Assembly: GCF_002763455.1 (NCBI RefSeq)
Contig: NZ_NIXK01000002.1
Span: 496,001 to 560,000 of the forward strand
Direction of reading: 5' to 3'
Length of the DNA: 64,000 nt
From: Lentibacillus sediminis
GTDB lineage: Bacteria > Bacillota > Bacilli > Bacillales > Amphibacillaceae
A program made the translations under genes and the position numbers. The notes below the pieces were generated by a model. The model saw nothing but the letters and a program-made list of their open reading frames with translations, searched no databases and was not told where the DNA came from. This document shows, in pieces, positions 52,431 through 60,139 of this stretch. Numbering within the stretch: position 1 is the first letter of the stretch; the number at the start of each line of letters is the position of its first letter.

Positions 52431-52688
52431 TCAGCAGCAGCGAATGCCGCTCAGTGGAGATTTTTCCATCCCCATCCGCAGATGCCAGTCGTGAAATTTT
52501 TCAATCATGTACGGATAAAGTTCGAGGGTATAATAATAAGCAGGATTGGGTATCCCAATCATTTCCGAGTAAAGCATCAGCATGAATAAATCATCTTCTG
52601 CCCTGAGTTCTCGGGCAATTTCCTGGCGATGCGGCATACTTAATACCTCTTCATAAAAGCGAATAAGCCGCTTTGTCTGATCAAGCAT
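52431..52688 (-). CDS. Cory-CC-star family protein
   Basis: 85 residues ending IRCC-stop, which is the feature that names the family: two cysteines as the last residues. The body is helical, rich in Tyr, Met and Leu (DDLFMLMLYSEMIGIPNPAYYYTLELYPYMIEKFHDWH). AAAGGAG lies before the ATG. It is encoded just upstream of an ArsA-type ATPase, so the pair may form a client-handling or metal-handling unit; no function is established. Confidence 0.85.
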   Translation of the reverse strand: MLDQTKRLIRFYEEVLSMPHRQEIARELRAEDDLFMLMLYSEMIGIPNPAYYYTLELYPYMIEKFHDWHLRMGMEKSPLSGIRCC

Positions 52689-52718
52689 GATGATTATATC
52701 TCCTTTCTTTAAATGACC

Positions 52719-52748
52719 AGAAGAGATCAGACCTGGCTGATCTCTTCT
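52719..52748. terminator. Perfect inverted repeat between cstA and the cory-CC-star gene
   Basis: AGAAGAGATCAG pairs with CTGATCTCTTCT around a six-base loop. On the minus strand no T-run follows, so termination after cstA is plausible but not certain. Confidence 0.55.
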
Positions 52749-52760
52749 TTACATTGTTTT

Positions 52761-54494
52761 TTATTCTTTATTTATCGGTCCTTCATTCTTTTCTGTCATC
52801 ACTTTGAATGATGTAAGGACAATCCACACGGCGAATACAAAGATAATTGCGCCCAGAACAAACAGCATCATATTTGATTCCGTACCGAACCAGGACCATT
52901 CGAACAGCACCTGATTAAACATGGCATACATAGTCATGAACATCAGGAAGATCATCGGTATTAATGTGACCGCATAATTTCTGCCCTGCCGTTTCAGCCA
53001 GATGGAAATAAGCAGTAAACTGATGCCTGCAAGCAGTTGGTTGGACGTGCCAAACAACGGCCAGATCAAGTAACCTCCGGAACCAAAACCATTTGGCCCC
53101 TGCGGAATCAGTACCAATGCAGCAGTCGTTACCACCGCGACCGATGTGGCCACATGCGTTTTTGTCAGCGCAGGAACTTTATATTCCGAGCCTAACTCCG
53201 CGATAATATAGCGCAAGAGACGCACCGATGTATCTAATGTTGTCGCGGCGAAACTGACGACAATAACCGACACAATCGTTGTGGCAATATCCGGTGGAAT
53301 CGCAATCCCTGTGGCCAGATTCGCTGCCCCCTCAACGAAGATGCCAAGCCCTACACCGTTTGCTTCGGTATAACTGCCATAAGCTGCAAAGAATTCATCC
53401 GTATTTGTGAAAAAGGTTGCCACGGCAATAATCGCAATTAATGCTAGAACCCCTTCCCCGACCGCGCCAGCATATCCAACAAATCGGGCATCTGTTTCTT
53501 TGTCCAACTGTTTGGAAGATGTTCCCGAGGATACCAGGCCGTGAAAACCGGAAATTGCTCCACAAGCGATCGTAATGAATAGCAGCGGGAACCAGGAGAC
53601 ATCAGATGTTGCGTTAGTTGCCGGCGCCCCCATTGCGGGGTTCAAAAAGACTAGACCCAGATAAAGAATCGCCAGACCTACGATAAGCTGATGGGAGTTA
53701 ATGAAATCCCTTGGCTGAAGAAGTTTCCAGACCGGCAGTGTGGATGCAATATAGACATACACCATTAGGATGATGATCCAAATGAGAAACGCAGAGGAAA
53801 TGGAGCCCAGACCGAACAGTCCTGCTCCTCCCTCCCCGCCAAAGTAGCTGACCAAATCAATCTGCAGCCAATTGACTCTGCTGCTTACGATTGCAGCAAA
53901 GTACATGACTGCGAGCGCTAACAATGACGGAATCAGCATCTTTGTTTTCCCTTTGTAGACGGCATAGCCGATCCAAATGGCCAGCGGAATTTGTATAAAT
54001 ACAGGAATAACACTTGCTGGATACGTGATAAACAAATTCGCAATGGCCCAGGCAAATACCGCATTAACCATCAGCAGCAGAATCAAAATAATAAACAGAA
54101 ACAGGATTTTCGCACGCTGCCCGATCAACCGGTCAGCGAGTGTTCCAATCGACTGCCCTTTATTCCGGGCAGAAACGACAAGTGTACCAAAGTCATGCAC
54201 CCCTGCTGCGAACACCGTCCCCAGTACGACCCACAGAAAAGCAGGCAGCCAGCCCCAATATAATGCGATGGCAGGACCGAGAATCGGCGCAGCCCCTGCA
54301 ACAGAAGTAAAGTGGTGGCCCCAAAGCACAAATTTATTCGTCGGCACGAAATCGACACCATCTCTGTACTTATGGGCCGGGGTGACATAATTTGGATCAA
54401 GCCGGTAAATCTTTTCCGCTAGAAACTTAGAATAATAGCGGTACCCTAATGCAAAGATAAGAATCCCCAGAATCGCAACGAAAATCCCTGACAT
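52761..54494 (-). CDS. cstA: Carbon starvation protein CstA (probable pyruvate transporter)
   Basis: 577 residues, about 16 membrane segments. Family landmarks: YRDGVDFVPTNKFVLWGHHFTSVAGAAPILGPAIA (about 43-77), FGTLVVSARNKGQSIG, GAISGFHGLVSSGTSSKQ and TTLDTSVRLLRYI. CstA in Bacillus and E. coli takes up pyruvate and is repressed by good carbon sources; a cre-like site is found near its promoter. GAGGTTG lies before the ATG. Pyruvate carboxylase and dehydrogenase in this window would be downstream users. Confidence 0.94.
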   Translation of the reverse strand: MSGIFVAILGILIFALGYRYYSKFLAEKIYRLDPNYVTPAHKYRDGVDFVPTNKFVLWGHHFTSVAGAAPILGPAIALYWGWLPAFLWVVLGTVFAAGVHDFGTLVVSARNKGQSIGTLADRLIGQRAKILFLFIILILLLMVNAVFAWAIANLFITYPASVIPVFIQIPLAIWIGYAVYKGKTKMLIPSLLALAVMYFAAIVSSRVNWLQIDLVSYFGGEGGAGLFGLGSISSAFLIWIIILMVYVYIASTLPVWKLLQPRDFINSHQLIVGLAILYLGLVFLNPAMGAPATNATSDVSWFPLLFITIACGAISGFHGLVSSGTSSKQLDKETDARFVGYAGAVGEGVLALIAIIAVATFFTNTDEFFAAYGSYTEANGVGLGIFVEGAANLATGIAIPPDIATTIVSVIVVSFAATTLDTSVRLLRYIIAELGSEYKVPALTKTHVATSVAVVTTAALVLIPQGPNGFGSGGYLIWPLFGTSNQLLAGISLLLISIWLKRQGRNYAVTLIPMIFLMFMTMYAMFNQVLFEWSWFGTESNMMLFVLGAIIFVFAVWIVLTSFKVMTEKNEGPINKE

Positions 54495-54595
54495 TTCTTC
54501 AACCTCCCCTGAATTTTTAGGATTAGCCTATGAAAAATGAAGAAAAACAATGCAGGTAATGTATATCGATAGACTTATCCTAGTTTTACGCTATG

Positions 54596-54651
54596 TTAAA
54601 ACGCTTACTTTTAGTACACTTGTATTTTACCAAAAGTGGGACAAATGTAAA
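54596..54651 (-). promoter_or_regulatory. cstA promoter with CcpA-binding cre-like site
   Basis: On the minus strand TTTACA (54651-54646), 16-base spacer, TAAAAT (54629-54624). A cre-like palindrome AGTAAGCGTTTTAA (54609-54596) lies just downstream of the expected start site, matching 10 of 12 fixed positions of the cre consensus. Binding of CcpA there would block transcription when sugar is plentiful. Confidence 0.6.
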
Positions 54652-54689
54652 CTATTTAGAACTTTTATTATGGCTATATACTAAAAGAA

Positions 54690-55087
54690 TGTTGTTACAA
54701 TATCTATAAACTGCGTCGTAAATCAATGGGGTTTAGGATCGCCGCTGCGGAAATATACTACGCGCACCTTAGGGTGGCTGGTGAGCCCTCTTGTGCTGTC
54801 GCACTGCGAGGTCTCACCGAGGCCATTCCTCCCGCAGGAGTCGACTGCTATCATCCTCAATCAACCCCAACAGAGTGGGTAGCTATTTGGCTGCTTTTAA
54901 AACGCACACCATTAGCGGAGGAAATACCCCGAGACTCCTGCGGGATGGTAAGCATAGGTGAGACCCCACAGCGCGTCAGCGCGAGGAGGCTCACCAGCGC
55001 CCGCGGAAAGCGAGGGGTATTTCCGCAGCGGCAGCGGCAGCCTATGTCGCCGTTTCCATCAACTGTGGCATAAATAAGCAATAAAAC
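54690..55087. repeat. Family A repeat, copy 5
   Basis: Left end CAATATCTATAAACTGCGTCGTAA (about 54699), right end CTATGTCGCCGTTTCCATCAACT (about 55043). Module two is intact (54914-55032), module one is degraded to GCTGCGGAAATATAC...CGCAGGAGTCGACTG...CTCAATCAACCCC. It fills the gap between cstA and gdh. Confidence 0.8.
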
Positions 55088-55125
55088 CTACGGATAGAGC
55101 CTTTATAAATTAAAAATCGAATTGA

Positions 55126-55157
55126 AAAAGAGCCGTCTCATAAGAGACAGCTCTTTT
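55126..55157 (-). terminator. Terminator of the glutamate dehydrogenase gene
   Basis: AAAAAGAGCCGTCTC / GAGACAGCTCTTTT stem with a short loop, 10 bases beyond the stop codon. Confidence 0.8.
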
Positions 55158-55167
55158 CACGCGCTGA

Positions 55168-56547
55168 TTAATACAATTTTCCCTGACGGAACAAAATCGT
55201 CGACAACTTCATCACTGCATGCATATAACAGTTTTGCCTGAGTGGAAAAGGGTCCCCGAAAAACTGCGGCAGCACGGTGTCAAAGGTTTTTTTCATTTTG
55301 CTGTTTAGCCGTTCAAACACTTCATCTTCCGTCAAAAATTGTGTTTCCCTGCCTTGGAGCCATTCGAAGTAAGAGACGATCACCCCGCCGGCGTTTGCCA
55401 GAATATCAGGGATAATAATGACCCCCTGATCACTCAAATAGTCATCCGCCTCTCCTGTAACCGGGGCGTTGGCACCCTCGACAATAATCTGCGCCTTAAT
55501 CTCTTCCATGTTATCGGCGTGGACTTGACCGCCCAGTGCTGCAAGGATAAGCACATCCACATCCAAGGTAAGCACCGCGTCGCGATCCATCAACTCTGCC
55601 TTGACATTAGCCTTTCCCAATTCTTCCTCACTGACAGGCAGATCGTGGTTATTTTGCTCAGTAAACTGCAGCAGTGCAGGAATATCAATCCCATCCGCAT
55701 TGTACAGTGTGATATTTTTATCGCTGACAGCCACCACCTTATTATTCAAGTGCTGACAGCGGTATGCTTCCAATGCAGCGACAGATCCAACATTGCCAAA
55801 CCCTTGCACCGCAACAGAGAATGATTTATTCACATTAGCGAGTGCTGTTTTGGCAAAACGGTTATCGCGCTCACTGAGCCATTGCTCGTTGTCTTTCAAA
55901 AAGTCATGCAGCAGGTAGCGGAAAGAAAAGTAAACTCCTTTCCCCGTTGCTTCCCTTCTTCCCAGCGACCCGCCGTTGATAATGCTTTTCCCGGTAAAAC
56001 TGCCGCGATAGCTCCTGCCAGGGCGAATACTTTTGTACTCCCCCATCATCCAGTCCATCTCGCGGGCACTTGTGCCGACATCCGGTGCGGGAATATCCTT
56101 TTCCGGCCCAATCACATCACTGAAATATTGTACATATTTACGGCAGATCAAAAAAAGTTCCCTTGTATCATATTGCCGCGGATTGATAGATACACCGCCT
56201 TTTCCCCCGCCAAATGGTACTTCATGCAGCGCATTTTTCAACGTCATCAAGGAAGCAAGATCACTCACTTCTGCTTCATTTACCGATTCATGAAAACGGA
56301 TCCCGCCTTTGTATGGGCCAACAATATTATTGTGCTGAATGCGGAAAGCGGGAATCCGTACCACCCGGTCATCCTCCAGCGTTACCCGTAGAAATGATTT
56401 ATGCACATGGTTCGGGGTGGATAAAATGGAAACTAATGAAGCAAAGGCTTTCTTCCGGTCATTTTCCTTCAACTCTGGCAGAAAGGTTGTGTCATCCATT
56501 AATGCGTTTAATGATTCATCAACTATTCCTTTAATTGCATTCGCCAT
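55168..56547 (-). CDS. Glutamate dehydrogenase family enzyme
   Basis: 459 residues of the Glu/Leu/Phe/Val dehydrogenase superfamily. N-terminal dimerisation part with FRIQHNNIVGPYKGGIRFH (substrate site, about 73-91), catalytic lysine in PFGGGKGGVSINP (about 117-129), PAPDVGTSAREMDWM, and the NAD domain with VQGFGNVGSVAALEAY (about 255). Leucine or glutamate are both possible substrates; length exceeds the usual 415-430 of Bacillus RocG/GudB. AGGAGG places the ATG at 56547; a longer frame to 56637 lacks support. It begins 100 bases after an unknown carrier gene on the same strand. Confidence 0.9.
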   Translation of the reverse strand: MANAIKGIVDESLNALMDDTTFLPELKENDRKKAFASLVSILSTPNHVHKSFLRVTLEDDRVVRIPAFRIQHNNIVGPYKGGIRFHESVNEAEVSDLASLMTLKNALHEVPFGGGKGGVSINPRQYDTRELFLICRKYVQYFSDVIGPEKDIPAPDVGTSAREMDWMMGEYKSIRPGRSYRGSFTGKSIINGGSLGRREATGKGVYFSFRYLLHDFLKDNEQWLSERDNRFAKTALANVNKSFSVAVQGFGNVGSVAALEAYRCQHLNNKVVAVSDKNITLYNADGIDIPALLQFTEQNNHDLPVSEEELGKANVKAELMDRDAVLTLDVDVLILAALGGQVHADNMEEIKAQIIVEGANAPVTGEADDYLSDQGVIIIPDILANAGGVIVSYFEWLQGRETQFLTEDEVFERLNSKMKKTFDTVLPQFFGDPFPLRQNCYMHAVMKLSTILFRQGKLY

Positions 56548-56647
56548 TAATTTACCTCCTGTGTATCTTAGCTCTCGATTTTCAACCAGTGTAACAAATA
56601 TGAAATAGTTTAACCATTGAAAGCCTTTCCCACACATTTATAAGCTG

Positions 56648-58075
56648 TTACAGGAAAAATACCGCAATGAGTGTGGAGACAAACAACCCCAGCATGACCG
56701 GGAAGAAATTTTTCCTGACCAGATCCATAACCGAAACCCCGCAAAATCCGGCGATGGCTATCAAGGAAGACCAGGCAACGATCGTGCCTCCCCCGGTCCA
56801 GATCGAACCCATCTGACCAATCGCAGCCAATGTCTCTGTATCAATCGAACCGTTCTGCAGAGAAGCGGCAAGTGCCCCCGTCAGCGGCAGACCCGAAAAA
56901 CCGGATCCGTCCAGGCCGGTAATAATCCCGATGATCAGTACACTGAACGCAGCCAGAATGGCACTCTGCGGCAAAAATTCCTGTGAGGATTGCACCAGAT
57001 CAAACAACAGTGCCGGCGGATTCTCTTCCACTCCGATTATACTTCCGGAAAAATCAGCACTTCCCATGTAGAAAAATCCAGCGATCGGGATGACAGGCCC
57101 CATAGCTTTAAAGGCAAAGACAAAACCATTGGTAATATGGGTGGAAATATAGTCAAGCGCATGCTGACGACCAAACGCAAGTGTAGACAACAGTAGCAAG
57201 ATCACAGCGACTCCGCCAATAAAAGCTGTTTCATTGCCGCTAGTGAGTGCTGTCATCCTGCCTGACATCAATTTTTCCGACATCATATACAGCACAACAA
57301 CCAGCATGGTCAGCGGCACAAGCACGGCAAAAAGCTTGCTCCATTTCGATAAATTTCTGGATGGAGAAATTTTATCCGTCTCGGCTGGCGGCTGAACTTT
57401 TTTCAAATCCTCTTCATTTCGCGGATCATCTTTTGAACGGATCGATCTGCCGTAGAAAAGATAGACACAGCCAATCGCAATCACCCCGGTAACCAGGGAT
57501 AAAATCAGAGCCTGGTCGGCTACTGCAGCCGTCTCCACTCCCGCAGATGTGGCGGAAATGTTTGGAGCAACCCGCACCATATAATCCGATGACAGCGCCA
57601 TGCCTTGGCCGGCAATCGCAATGGCAACAGCAGACAACATTACCGGCAGTCCTGACCGTGCAGCCGCAGGAACCAGAAGCGCACAAATCAGCGGTACAGC
57701 AGGCGTCGGCCAAAAAAACAGCGAAATAACATAAGTTGCTGCGATTAAAACAAAAAACGATACATGGCCATTCACCATAACCTTCTGTATCGGCTGAATC
57801 ATTTTCTTGTCTGCACCGAGATCCCTCAGGGAATGCAAGAGTGCAAGCATAAACGTAATAATCAAAAATATGTTAAACAGTTCCTGGGCCGCCACCAGGT
57901 TGGCATGAAATATCGCAGTAAAGCCGTCGATGATATTTCCTTTAAAGACCCATGTAACGACAAACGTTCCGAGCAGTGCCGGAAATACGACTCCTCTGCG
58001 GGCAATCATGGTAACAATGATCATCAGGGTAAAAAATCCGTACATCCAATGGGATATTGTAAGCTCCATATTCAC
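56648..58075 (-). CDS. Putative carrier of the ion-transporter superfamily
   Basis: 475 residues with about 11-12 membrane segments, loop with charged residues near 213-245 (SIRSKDDPRNEEDLKK) splitting the protein in two halves. Repeated Gly/Pro-rich turns (FFWPTPAVPLICALLVPAAARSG, ITGLDGSGFSGLPLTGALA) resemble gluconate/C4-dicarboxylate-type carriers. Family and substrate are not recognised. It is encoded directly upstream of glutamate dehydrogenase, so uptake of an amino acid or its derivative is a possibility. GAGGTGAAT precedes the ATG. Confidence 0.75.
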   Translation of the reverse strand: MNMELTISHWMYGFFTLMIIVTMIARRGVVFPALLGTFVVTWVFKGNIIDGFTAIFHANLVAAQELFNIFLIITFMLALLHSLRDLGADKKMIQPIQKVMVNGHVSFFVLIAATYVISLFFWPTPAVPLICALLVPAAARSGLPVMLSAVAIAIAGQGMALSSDYMVRVAPNISATSAGVETAAVADQALILSLVTGVIAIGCVYLFYGRSIRSKDDPRNEEDLKKVQPPAETDKISPSRNLSKWSKLFAVLVPLTMLVVVLYMMSEKLMSGRMTALTSGNETAFIGGVAVILLLLSTLAFGRQHALDYISTHITNGFVFAFKAMGPVIPIAGFFYMGSADFSGSIIGVEENPPALLFDLVQSSQEFLPQSAILAAFSVLIIGIITGLDGSGFSGLPLTGALAASLQNGSIDTETLAAIGQMGSIWTGGGTIVAWSSLIAIAGFCGVSVMDLVRKNFFPVMLGLFVSTLIAVFFL

Positions 58076-58146
58076 CTCTTCCTTTCACTCTGGCTATGCT
58101 ATAGCCTATGCATTGGTAAGAGAAACGCTACCGCAGATACTTCCAA

Positions 58147-58171
58147 GTTTATTGAAATATAGAGCGGGTAT
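58147..58171 (+). promoter_or_regulatory. Sigma-B-type promoter of the YflT-like gene
   Basis: GTTTAT (58147-58152), 13-base spacer, GGGTAT (58166-58171), almost the textbook sigma-B pattern GTTTAA-N12-14-GGGTAT. It lies 38 bases before the start codon of a gene family known to be under sigma-B in Bacillus. Confidence 0.8.
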
Positions 58172-58208
58172 GCACATTGTACAAGCATAAAAAAGGAGGA
58201 AATTACAC

Positions 58209-58559
58209 TTGAAACCATTTATCAAAGAATATACAAATGATGAACAACTGAAAACGGATGTAAGTGTGTTGAAAGACAAAGGGGTTAATAAGGACGATGT
58301 CTATATTCTCTCCCATGATGATGACCGCACAGAACGGGTAGCAGATTCCGCGGGAGCAAATACGATCGGCTTTAACGAAATGGATTTCTCTGACGCGGTC
58401 GGCACCATGTTCAGCAAAAAAGGTGATGAGTTACGCACCAAGCTGGAGGAAATCGGCTTCACAGAAGCGGAAGCGGAAAATTACGAAGAAAAAATGGATG
58501 AAGGCAAAGTCTTTTTGATTGTTACCAATAACGCTGACGTGAACAGCTATTTGATGTAG
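58209..58559 (+). CDS. General stress protein, YflT-like (GSP17M domain)
   Basis: 116 residues. The heat-induced stress protein domain shows KPFIKEYTNDEQLKTDVSVLKDKGVNKDDVYILSHDDDRTERVAD (about 2-46) and GFTEAEAENYEEKMDEGKVFLIV. Acidic, soluble. Starts with TTG at 58209 after AAAAGGAGG. The sigma-B promoter upstream fits a general stress role. What it does at molecular level is not known. Confidence 0.88.
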   Translation: MKPFIKEYTNDEQLKTDVSVLKDKGVNKDDVYILSHDDDRTERVADSAGANTIGFNEMDFSDAVGTMFSKKGDELRTKLEEIGFTEAEAENYEEKMDEGKVFLIVTNNADVNSYLM

Positions 58560-58572
58560 TCAAGAAAAGTTA

Positions 58573-58615
58573 AAAAAGCGGTATCCGCAAGTATATTGCG
58601 GAGCCGCCTTTTTTC
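58573..58615. terminator. Bidirectional terminator after the YflT-like gene
   Basis: AAAAAAGCGG-TAT-CCGCAA / TTGCGG-AG-CCGCC-TTTTTT stem between two convergent genes. Confidence 0.85.
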
Positions 58616-58619
58616 ATGG

Positions 58620-58751
58620 CTAATTTTCCTCCTGAGAAGCCGCACAGTTCTCACACAACAGTTTCCCATTTTTTTGCTCCCCGGCAAAAAAGCCATTCTC
58701 GCAATAAACATCCCTGCCGCAGGATGAACATTTACCAATCCATTCCCGCAT
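58620..58751 (-). CDS. Small four-cysteine zinc-ribbon protein
   Basis: 43 residues from the ATG at 58751: MREWIGKCSSCGRDVYCENG, then FFAGEQKNGKLLCENCAASQ and EEN. Two CxxC pairs (Cys8/11 and 33/36) plus Cys17 make a compact zinc ribbon. AAGGAGGG lies seven bases before the ATG. It is read towards the terminator at 58573-58615. No named family recognised. Confidence 0.7.
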   Translation of the reverse strand: MREWIGKCSSCGRDVYCENGFFAGEQKNGKLLCENCAASQEEN

Positions 58752-58787
58752 TCGTTACCCTCCTTTTTCCATAGGCTGTTTGCTAAA

Positions 58788-59197
58788 AGAATTTTTTTTA
58801 TCATAATATCTATAAGCTGCGACATAAGTGCTCGTTGATTTCCGCTGCGGGCAGTCGCTTTTCGCGGGCACGGCTTCAGCCTCCTCGGAAGAAGATCACT
58901 TCCTGCTCAGGTCTAGACTCGTGCTTTTCCCGCAGGAGTCGACTGCCCTCCGCTCCAATCAACCATCTACAGAGTGTAGGTGCTGTTTAATTTAACAAGG
59001 GTATAGACAAAAAACACAACAGCTAGCGGAGGAAATACCCCGAGACTCCTGCGGGATAAAAAGCATAGGCGAGACCCCTCAAGCGGAGGCAGCGCGAGGA
59101 GGCTCGGCAGCTTCCCGCGGAAAGCGAGGGGTATTTCCGCAGCGGCAGCCTATGTCGCAGTTTCCATCGACTACGAAATAAATGAGCAACAAAACTT
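58788..59197. repeat. Family A repeat, copy 6 (full length)
   Basis: Left end ATAATATCTATAAGCTGCGACATAA (58803), right end CTATGTCGCAGTTTCCATCGACTACG (about 59149). Module one 58834-58970 (TTGATTTCCGCTGCGGGCAG to CCCTCCGCTCCAATCAACC), module two 59024-59145 (GCGGAGGAAATACCCC to GGGGTATTTCCGCAGCGGC). It has the clearest ends of all copies. Confidence 0.85.
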
Positions 59198-59202
59198 GCT
59201 AT

Positions 59203-59236
59203 AAAAAAAGATAACCCCTTTATTCAGAGGTTACCC
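59203..59236 (-). terminator. Terminator of thiT
   Basis: GGTAACCTCT / AGGGGTTATC stem followed by TTTTTTT on the minus strand, just past the thiT stop. Confidence 0.75.
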
Positions 59237-59256
59237 CAATGTGAGCGGAGAATCAA

Positions 59257-59829
59257 TTAAGCGGTCCTTAGTAATGTTCTCGGCTGTTTATGAAACAAAA
59301 AGAATACAAGCACCGTGCAAATAATGTAGGACGGCAGCATGTAGGAACCGTTATACACCAGCGAATAGATCCAAACCGGCTGTCCTTCAATCGCTGACTC
59401 GAAAAAGACAATCCCAGCGAAATAATGAGCGATAAATCTCAGCGTTGAACCAAGCAATATGCCAAACGCAATATAACTTAAATAAACTTTCACCTTTCCA
59501 TCCTTCACAGCCTGCTGGATCTTGCTGGCAAACACACCGGCAAACCCGAGCACGGTGAAGGCAAGCCCATATTCAATAATTCCCTGAACCGGATGCAAAA
59601 TATAGGCTGTTCCCGCAGCGACCTGCAAGAGGCCCCATAAAAACCCGGACACAAGCCCGCCTTTTAATCCCCAGCGGAAAGCCACAATAAAAATCGGGAT
59701 CATCGCTAATGAAATCGAGCCACCCATGGCCCAGATCTTAAACTGCAGACCCGGGAAAATGTCCAAAAGCAAAGCAAGTGCCGTAAAAATAGCCACTTCA
59801 ATCATAAATAATGTTTTTCCGGAACGCAT
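59257..59829 (-). CDS. thiT: Thiamine ECF transporter S component ThiT
   Basis: 190 residues, six membrane segments, matching ThiT/YuaJ. LFMIEVAIFTALALLLD near the N-terminus and GFLWGLLQVAAGTAYILHPVQGIIEYGLAF (about 62-92, thiamine-binding loop 1 region with conserved Trp/Tyr/Glu) are typical. It binds thiamine and works with the shared EcfA/A'/T module encoded elsewhere. A TPP riboswitch and terminator precede it. Confidence 0.93.
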   Translation of the reverse strand: MRSGKTLFMIEVAIFTALALLLDIFPGLQFKIWAMGGSISLAMIPIFIVAFRWGLKGGLVSGFLWGLLQVAAGTAYILHPVQGIIEYGLAFTVLGFAGVFASKIQQAVKDGKVKVYLSYIAFGILLGSTLRFIAHYFAGIVFFESAIEGQPVWIYSLVYNGSYMLPSYIICTVLVFFLFHKQPRTLLRTA

Positions 59830-59873
59830 AAGGTTCCCCTCCCCTTTTTAAAGCGTTTTCTATTTTTCCACAC

Positions 59874-59931
59874 AAAAAAAGCAATGCCAAGGGGAAGACT
59901 TCCTGATGGGCAGTCCGCTCACATTGCTTTT
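59874..59931 (-). terminator. Riboswitch-controlled terminator of thiT
   Basis: On the minus strand AAAGCAATG pairs with CATTGCTTT and a T-run follows; it lies between the TPP aptamer and thiT, as expected for transcription attenuation. Confidence 0.8.
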
Positions 59932-59952
59932 CGAAACCATCAAAAAAGCCAC

Positions 59953-60037
59953 CATCCCTACGCTAGTGTTAACTAACAGGTTCAAAGGGTAAGAACGCTC
60001 GTGTTCACTCTCAGCCAAATGGCTCCCCTAGAGGCTT
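59953..60037 (-). ncRNA. TPP riboswitch (thi box)
   Basis: On the minus strand the aptamer core is plain: CTAGGGGAGCC, GGCTGAGAG, then TACCCTTTGAACCTG and GCGTAGGGA. These are the conserved P2/J and P4/P5 segments of the thiamine pyrophosphate riboswitch. When TPP is bound, the downstream hairpin at 59874-59931 should stop transcription before thiT. Confidence 0.95.
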
Positions 60038-60098
60038 AACTTTACTTTTTTTGTTATTGTCATTGTACCGTATTCAACAAGTAAATACAACAGCTAAA

Positions 60099-60128
60099 CA
60101 GGCAGCCCGGAAATTTCCGGGCTGCCTG
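60099..60128. terminator. Perfect 30-base palindrome after the oligoendopeptidase gene
   Basis: CAGGCAGCCCGGAAA and its exact complement, with no loop bases beyond the centre, followed by TTT on the minus strand. It is 12 bases past the pepF stop codon and probably ends its transcript. Confidence 0.7.
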
Positions 60129-60139
60129 CTTACTATTGC

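Noticed and set aside
50487-52688. Arsenic resistance operon
   Set aside because: Only an ArsA-type ATPase is present; no ArsB, ArsC or ArsR. The cory-CC-star neighbour fits a different, unknown role.
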